NCBI GenBank assembly: GCA_050741255.1
Contig: JBOIEQ010000177.1
Location: forward strand, 1 to 8,627
Length of the DNA: 8,627 bases
Source of the DNA: CAZXNF01 sp050741255
GTDB lineage: Bacteria > Pseudomonadota > Gammaproteobacteria > Burkholderiales > SG8-41
Direction of reading: 5' to 3'
In this document: positions 5,154 to 8,627 of the stretch, one piece after another
How positions within the stretch are numbered: position 1 is the first letter of the stretch
Layout: the number at the start of each line of letters is the position of its first letter
Notes under the pieces: generated by a model
What the model was told of the DNA's origin: nothing
What the model saw: only the letters and a program-made list of their open reading frames with translations
Databases searched by the model: none
Made by a program: the position numbers and the translations under genes

Positions 5154-6464
5154 ATGCTCGCAGCCCTGAAAACGCTACCCGCGCGCATGGCCGACCGCCT
5201 GCGGCGCTCTGCCGGCGCACTGATGTCGCTCAACGATCCGAACTGGGGCCGCCGCGGCGGCAACAGCGGCGGCGGTGGCAACAATTCCGGCGGCCCGCCG
5301 GACCTGGACGACCTGCTGCGCAATTTCAACCGCAAGCTCTCGGGCCTGCTGGGGCGCAAACCCGCCGGCCGGAACGACGGTCCGCCCGACGAAGGCGGTG
5401 GCGCCGGCGGCGGCTTCGCGCGCTACGGCGGCGGTGCGGGCATCATCGCCGGACTGTTGATCCTGTTCTGGGTCTTCAGCGGTTTCTACATCGTCGGCGC
5501 CGGTGAGCGGGGGGTCGTCACCCGCTTTGGTAAATATCTCGAGACCACCTCGCCGGGGCCCCGTTGGCACCTGCCGTATCCGGTCGAAGCGGTGGACGTG
5601 GTGAACATCTCGCAGGTGCGCACGCTGGAACTGGGTTTCCGCAACAAGGCGAAGGTGCCGAAAGAGGCGCTGATGCTGACGGACGACGAGAACATCGTCG
5701 ACATCCAGTTCACGGTGCAGTACACGCTGAAGAGCGCGGAGGACTATCTGTTCAACGACCGTTCGCCCGACGAGGCCGTGGTGCAGGCGGCGGAAACCGC
5801 CATGCGCGAGATCGTCGGCAAGAGCAGCATGGACTTCGTGCTTTACGAAGGGCGCGAGCAGGTCGCCGTTCAGGCCACCAAGCTGATCCAGGAAATCCTT
5901 GACCGTTACAAGACCGGCATCCAGGTGAGCAAGGTGAACCTGCAGAACGCGCAGCCGCCCGAGCAGGTGCAGGCCGCGTTCGACGACGCCAACCGCGCCG
6001 TGCAGGACCGCGAGCGCGCCAAGAACGAGGGCCAGGCCTACGCCAACGACGTGATCCCGAAGGCGCGCGGCAATGCTGCCCGCCTGAAGGAAGAGGCTGA
6101 TGGTTACCGCCAGCGCGTGGTCGAGCGCGCCGAAGGCGATGCCGCGCGCTTCCGCAGCATCGCCACCGAGTATGTGAAGGCGCCGGGCGTCACGCGGGAC
6201 CGCCTCTACCTCGAGGCGATGCAGGACGTACTGCAGAATTCCAGCAAGGTGCTGGTCGATCAGAAGCAGGGCGGCGGCAGTCTGCTCTATCTGCCGCTCG
6301 ACAAGCTGATTCAGCAATCGGGACCTTCGGCGAGCGGCAATCTCGACGCCCAGCGCACGGCGCCGGCGGCAGCCGAATCCGCACCTGCGGTGGAGGCGCC
6401 CGCGGCGGGTGCGCGGGCCCGTGATTCCGGATTCCGCAGCCGCGACCGGGAGCCGCGCCCATGA
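5154..6464 (+). CDS. hflK: HflK, SPFH/band 7 membrane protein of the FtsH regulator complex
   Basis: HflK forms with HflC a large membrane-anchored periplasmic cage around the FtsH protease and modulates degradation of membrane proteins. The 436-residue product has a Gly/Asn-rich cytosolic N-terminus with the family motif GPPDLDDLLR (about 47-56), a transmembrane helix at about 97-114, and an SPFH/band 7 domain beginning VGAGERGVVTRFGKY (114-128). A long charged helical stretch (about 275-345) is followed by a low-complexity Ala/Pro tail. Here ATG 5154 is taken as the start because it is the first after an in-frame TGA (5145-5147). An ATG at 5223 (Met24, MSLNDPNWG) matches the N-terminus I recall for betaproteobacterial HflK and may be the true start. 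Neither has a Shine-Dalgarno sequence. The stop overlaps the hflC start by four bases (ATGA). Confidence 0.96.
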   Translation: MLAALKTLPARMADRLRRSAGALMSLNDPNWGRRGGNSGGGGNNSGGPPDLDDLLRNFNRKLSGLLGRKPAGRNDGPPDEGGGAGGGFARYGGGAGIIAGLLILFWVFSGFYIVGAGERGVVTRFGKYLETTSPGPRWHLPYPVEAVDVVNISQVRTLELGFRNKAKVPKEALMLTDDENIVDIQFTVQYTLKSAEDYLFNDRSPDEAVVQAAETAMREIVGKSSMDFVLYEGREQVAVQATKLIQEILDRYKTGIQVSKVNLQNAQPPEQVQAAFDDANRAVQDRERAKNEGQAYANDVIPKARGNAARLKEEADGYRQRVVERAEGDAARFRSIATEYVKAPGVTRDRLYLEAMQDVLQNSSKVLVDQKQGGGSLLYLPLDKLIQQSGPSASGNLDAQRTAPAAAESAPAVEAPAAGARARDSGFRSRDREPRP

Positions 6465-7339
6465 ACCCGCGTACTCCGCTCATCCTCGGCGCCGCGCTGG
6501 TGGCGGCGATCCTGCTCGCGATGTCGATGTTCGTCGTCCGGCAGACGCAGAACGCGATCGTGTTCCGGCTCGGCGAGATCGTCGACGTCAAGACCGAGCC
6601 CGGTCTGTATTTCAAGGTGCCCCTGCTCGACAACGTGCGCTTCAGCGACATCCGCATCCTGACGCTGGATACGCCGGAACCCGAGCGCTTCCTGACCTCG
6701 GAAAAGAAGAACGTGCTCGTGGATCTCTTCATCAAGTGGAAGATCACGGACGTGCGCCAGTACTACCTGTCGGTGAACGGCGACGAGGCGCGGGCGCGCA
6801 CGCGTCTCGCCCAGACGGTCGTGTCGGGACTGCGCGACGAGTTCGGTAACCGCACCGTGCACGACGTCGTCTCCGGCGAGCGCGACAAGATCATGGAATT
6901 GATGCGCGACAAGGCCAACGAGGACGCCCGCAAGATCGGCGTAACCGTGCTCGACGTCCGGCTGAAGCGCGTGGAACTGCCCGAACAGATCAACGAGTCC
7001 GTCTACGGCAGGATGACCGCCGAGCGCAAGCGCGTCGCCAACGAGCTGCGCTCCACCGGCGCCGCCGAGGGCGAGAAGATCCGCGCGGATGCCGACAAGC
7101 AGCGCGAAGTCATCCTCGCCGAGGCCTACCGCGACGCGCAGCGCGTCAAGGGCGAGGGTGACGCCAAGGCTTCGGCCGTGTACGCGAAGGCTTACGAACA
7201 AAATCCCGAGTTCTATTCGTTCACCCGCAGCCTCGAGGCGTACCGGTCGAGCTTCCGCTCGAAGAGCGACGTCCTCGTGCTGGACCCCAATTCCGAGTTC
7301 TTCAAGTATCTGAAGAACCCGGGTCGCCCGGGAAAATAG
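6461..7339 (+). CDS. hflC: HflC, SPFH/band 7 membrane protein of the FtsH regulator complex
   Basis: HflC is the partner of HflK in the complex that regulates the FtsH protease. The 292-residue product has an N-terminal transmembrane anchor (about 7-26, LILGAALVAAILLAMSMF), then a band 7 domain starting VVRQTQNAIVFRLGEI, with EPGLYFKVPLLDNV and the conserved IKWKITD strand. The helical section is rich in Glu, Ala, Arg and Lys (VYGRMTAERKRVANELRSTG, then AEGEKIRADADKQREVILAEA). The C-terminus carries the FYSFTRSLEAYRSSF motif and VLVLDPNSEFFKYL, typical of HflC. The length matches the family. ATG 6461 overlaps the hflK stop by four bases and has GGGAG at 6448-6452, eight bases upstream, so HflK and HflC should be made in a fixed ratio. 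Despite the name, HflC is not itself a protease. Confidence 0.97.
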   Translation: MNPRTPLILGAALVAAILLAMSMFVVRQTQNAIVFRLGEIVDVKTEPGLYFKVPLLDNVRFSDIRILTLDTPEPERFLTSEKKNVLVDLFIKWKITDVRQYYLSVNGDEARARTRLAQTVVSGLRDEFGNRTVHDVVSGERDKIMELMRDKANEDARKIGVTVLDVRLKRVELPEQINESVYGRMTAERKRVANELRSTGAAEGEKIRADADKQREVILAEAYRDAQRVKGEGDAKASAVYAKAYEQNPEFYSFTRSLEAYRSSFRSKSDVLVLDPNSEFFKYLKNPGRPGK

Positions 7340-7347
7340 CCGTCCGG

Positions 7348-7374
7348 GCGCCGGGCGCTGAACGGCCCCGGCGC
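7348..7374 (+). terminator. Perfect 8-bp GC hairpin between hflC and the DUF2065 gene
   Basis: GCGCCGGG (7348-7355) is an exact reverse complement of CCCGGCGC (7367-7374), with an 11-base loop. It lies 9 bases after the hflC stop and 20 bases before the next start. No T-run follows, so it is more likely an attenuator, a pausing element or a 3'-end stabiliser for the upstream message than a full intrinsic terminator. Confidence 0.4.
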
Positions 7375-7393
7375 ACCGATCTTCGCGACCGCC

Positions 7394-7585
7394 GTGACGC
7401 TCGCCAATACACTGCTGACGGCGTTCGCGCTGATGCTGGTCATCGAGGGCGTGCTGCCGTTCCTCGCCCCCCAGTTGTGGCGCGAAACCTTCCGCCGGCT
7501 CACCGAGATGTCCGAGGGGCAGATCCGCTTCTTCGGTCTGACCTCGATGATCGCCGGCCTGCTGCTGCTGTACCTGTCGCGCTAG
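7394..7585 (+). CDS. DUF2065 (YjeT-type) small inner-membrane protein
   Basis: The product has 63 residues and is almost entirely two hydrophobic helices, at about 4-24 (ANTLLTAFALMLVIEGVLPF) and 45-62 (RFFGLTSMIAGLLLLYLS). They are joined by a polar, basic loop with LAPQLWRETFRRLTEMSEGQ. This is the DUF2065 pattern (E. coli YjeT, also found just after hflC and before purA). Function is unknown; the constant place next to hflK/hflC hints at a link to membrane proteostasis, which is inference only. The start is GTG at 7394, the first start codon in the frame that gives a family-like N-terminus. No clear Shine-Dalgarno precedes it. A GC hairpin separates it from hflC, so it may be expressed at a different level. 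The gene is easily missed because of its size. Confidence 0.85.
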   Translation: MTLANTLLTAFALMLVIEGVLPFLAPQLWRETFRRLTEMSEGQIRFFGLTSMIAGLLLLYLSR

Positions 7586-7589
7586 CGGC

Positions 7590-7605
7590 GGCGGCTCCGG
7601 CTGCC
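7590..7605 (+). terminator. Short hairpin with UNCG-type loop after the DUF2065 gene
   Basis: GGCGGC-like strand 7590-7595 pairs with 7600-7605 (six pairs, one G-T wobble) around the loop TCCG, which is closed by C and G and so is of the stable cUNCGg class in RNA. It starts four bases after the TAG. Only scattered T residues follow, so termination would be inefficient at best. Confidence 0.25.
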
Positions 7606-7609
7606 CGCG

Positions 7610-7618
7610 TGCTACGCT
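7610..7618 (+). promoter_or_regulatory. Weak candidate extended -10 promoter for hisZ
   Basis: TGCTACGCT has the TG-n extension followed by TACGCT, which keeps the key A at position 2 and T at position 6 of the -10 element. No -35 element is visible, because the upstream DNA is GC-rich. A start near 7625 would give a leader of about 27 bases for hisZ. Support is weak. Confidence 0.22.
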
Positions 7619-7651
7619 TATCGCCTTATTTCCACCCGCTTCCAACCTGTC

Positions 7652-8627
7652 ATGCGCCGCTGGCTGCTGCCCGAATACATTGACGATGTGCTGCCCGTCG
7701 AGGCGCGCCGGATCGAGCGCCTGCGCCGCCGCGCGCTCGACCTCTTCGCCGCGCACGGCTACGCGCTGGTCATGCCGCCGCTGCTGGAATACGTCGAGTC
7801 GCTGCTGACGGGCACCGGCCGCGACCTCGACCTGCGGACCTTCAAGCTGGTCGACCAGTTGTCGGGCCGCATGCTGGGGGTGCGCGCCGACATCACGCCG
7901 CAGGTCGCGCGTATCGATGCGCACCTGCTCAACCGGGCAGGCCCGACGCGGCTGTGCTACTGCGGCAGCGTGCTGCACACGCTGCCGGCCGGGACGGACG
8001 GCTCGCGCGAGCCGCTGGAACTGGGGGCCGAACTGTTCGGGCACGCCGGGGTGGAAAGCGACCTGGAGGTGCAGCGCCTGATGCTGAAAACGCTGCGCCT
8101 GGCAGGCCTGCGGCGGGTGCATCTGGACATCGGCCACGTCGGGGTGTTCCGGGCGCTGGTGCGCAGTGCCGGCCTGCAGGCGGAACGGGAAGACGAATTG
8201 TTCCGCGCGGTGCAGGCCAAGGACGCCGCCGGCATCGCCGGGCTCACGCGCGGCCTGTCCCGCACCCTGCAACGCGCGTTTGCCGCGCTGCCGGAACTGT
8301 CTGGCGACCGGCGCGTACTGGCCGCCGCGGGCCGCGCCCTGCCGGCATCACCCGCCATCCGGCGGGCGCTGGCCACGCTGGCCGCGGTGGCGCGGGGCCT
8401 GGCCGATCTCGATGCCGAACTGGGTTTCGATCTCGGGGAACTGCGCGGCTACCGGTACCACAGCGGCGCCGTGTTTGCGGCCTACGTGCACGGCGCCGGC
8501 ACCGGCGGCGCGGTGGCGGCGCTCGCGCGCGGCGGCCGCTACGACGAGGTCGGTGCGGTGTTCGGCCGCACCCGCCCGGCGGTCGGCTTCAGCCTGATCG
8601 ACCTGAAGGAGCTGGTGCTGCTCGCGC
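7652..8627 (+). CDS. hisZ: ATP phosphoribosyltransferase regulatory subunit HisZ (3' end outside window)
   Basis: HisZ is a catalytically inactive paralogue of histidyl-tRNA synthetase that pairs with short-form HisG to make active, histidine-sensitive ATP phosphoribosyltransferase, the first enzyme of histidine biosynthesis. The frame stays open to the right edge and shows 325 residues of a usual total near 380-390. It starts MRRWLLPEYIDDVLP and continues with a class II synthetase-like core: PPLLEYVESLLTGTG (42-56), FKLVDQLSG (64-72), RADITPQVARIDAH (78-91), then GAELFGHAG (125-133) and a late GGRYDEVG (294-301). Where active HisS has the histidine-binding RGLDYY segment this protein reads RGYRYHSG (265-272), in keeping with loss of synthetase activity. 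ATG 7652 fits the family start but has no Shine-Dalgarno; the leader is pyrimidine-rich. In related genomes purA usually follows, beyond this window. Confidence 0.95.
   Translation, partial: MRRWLLPEYIDDVLPVEARRIERLRRRALDLFAAHGYALVMPPLLEYVESLLTGTGRDLDLRTFKLVDQLSGRMLGVRADITPQVARIDAHLLNRAGPTRLCYCGSVLHTLPAGTDGSREPLELGAELFGHAGVESDLEVQRLMLKTLRLAGLRRVHLDIGHVGVFRALVRSAGLQAEREDELFRAVQAKDAAGIAGLTRGLSRTLQRAFAALPELSGDRRVLAAAGRALPASPAIRRALATLAAVARGLADLDAELGFDLGELRGYRYHSGAVFAAYVHGAGTGGAVAALARGGRYDEVGAVFGRTRPAVGFSLIDLKELVLLA

Noticed and set aside
6311..8272. 653-codon open frame on the minus strand across hflC, DUF2065 and hisZ
   Set aside because: The longest shadow frame here, but it runs antisense through three recognised genes and their spacers, with a low-complexity Gln/His/Arg-rich product and no domain.
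1..8627. Defence island, prophage, insertion sequence or new biosynthetic cluster
   Set aside because: All coding frames belong to core housekeeping families in a conserved order, composition is uniform by eye, and no transposase, integrase, terminal inverted repeats or tRNA-associated duplications were found.

Overview
The window is a compact run of co-directional genes (all on the + strand) from a GC-rich betaproteobacterium. The assignment rests on gene order and protein character: the 3' end of hisS, then yfgM, bamB, der, hfq, hflX, hflK, hflC, a DUF2065 (YjeT-type) gene and the 5' part of hisZ. Hfq has the short C-terminal tail usual in this class, HisZ is present, and G/C dominates third codon positions. 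Thiobacillus-, Azoarcus- or Burkholderia-like lineages would all fit; I cannot name a genus.

Layout. Positions 1-236 hold the anticodon-binding end of histidyl-tRNA synthetase. Positions 240-2083 hold yfgM and bamB, which overlap by four bases: an inner-membrane TPR protein of the Sec/periplasmic chaperone network, and an outer-membrane lipoprotein of the BAM complex. After a short spacer with a heptameric tandem repeat comes der (2151-3482), a two-GTPase-domain ribosome assembly factor that must start at TTG. A 154-base spacer (3483-3636) holds a likely hfq promoter and a foldable 5' leader. hfq (3637-3876) and hflX (3878-5026, TTG start) are separated by one base. A 127-base spacer with a perfect 10-bp tandem repeat precedes hflK (5154-6464) and hflC (6461-7339), which overlap by four bases. 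A GC hairpin separates hflC from the small two-helix DUF2065 gene (7394-7585). After another short spacer, hisZ (7652 onward) runs off the right edge.

How the genes fit together. The block joins two sets that are separate in Escherichia coli: hisS-yfgM-bamB-der and hfq-hflX-hflK-hflC-yjeT. Themes are translation and ribosome quality (HisS, Der, HflX), RNA regulation (Hfq), envelope biogenesis (YfgM, BamB), membrane proteostasis through FtsH (HflK/HflC), and histidine biosynthesis control (HisZ, a HisS paralogue that activates HisG).

No gene here looks like an undescribed system; every real reading frame belongs to a known housekeeping family. What deserves a second look is between the genes: a heptad repeat before a TTG start, an hfq leader with competing stems and AAN triplets over its ribosome binding site, a tandem repeat that also folds as a hairpin right at the hflX stop, and several starts without a visible Shine-Dalgarno sequence. 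No mobile element, tRNA, rRNA or CRISPR array was seen.
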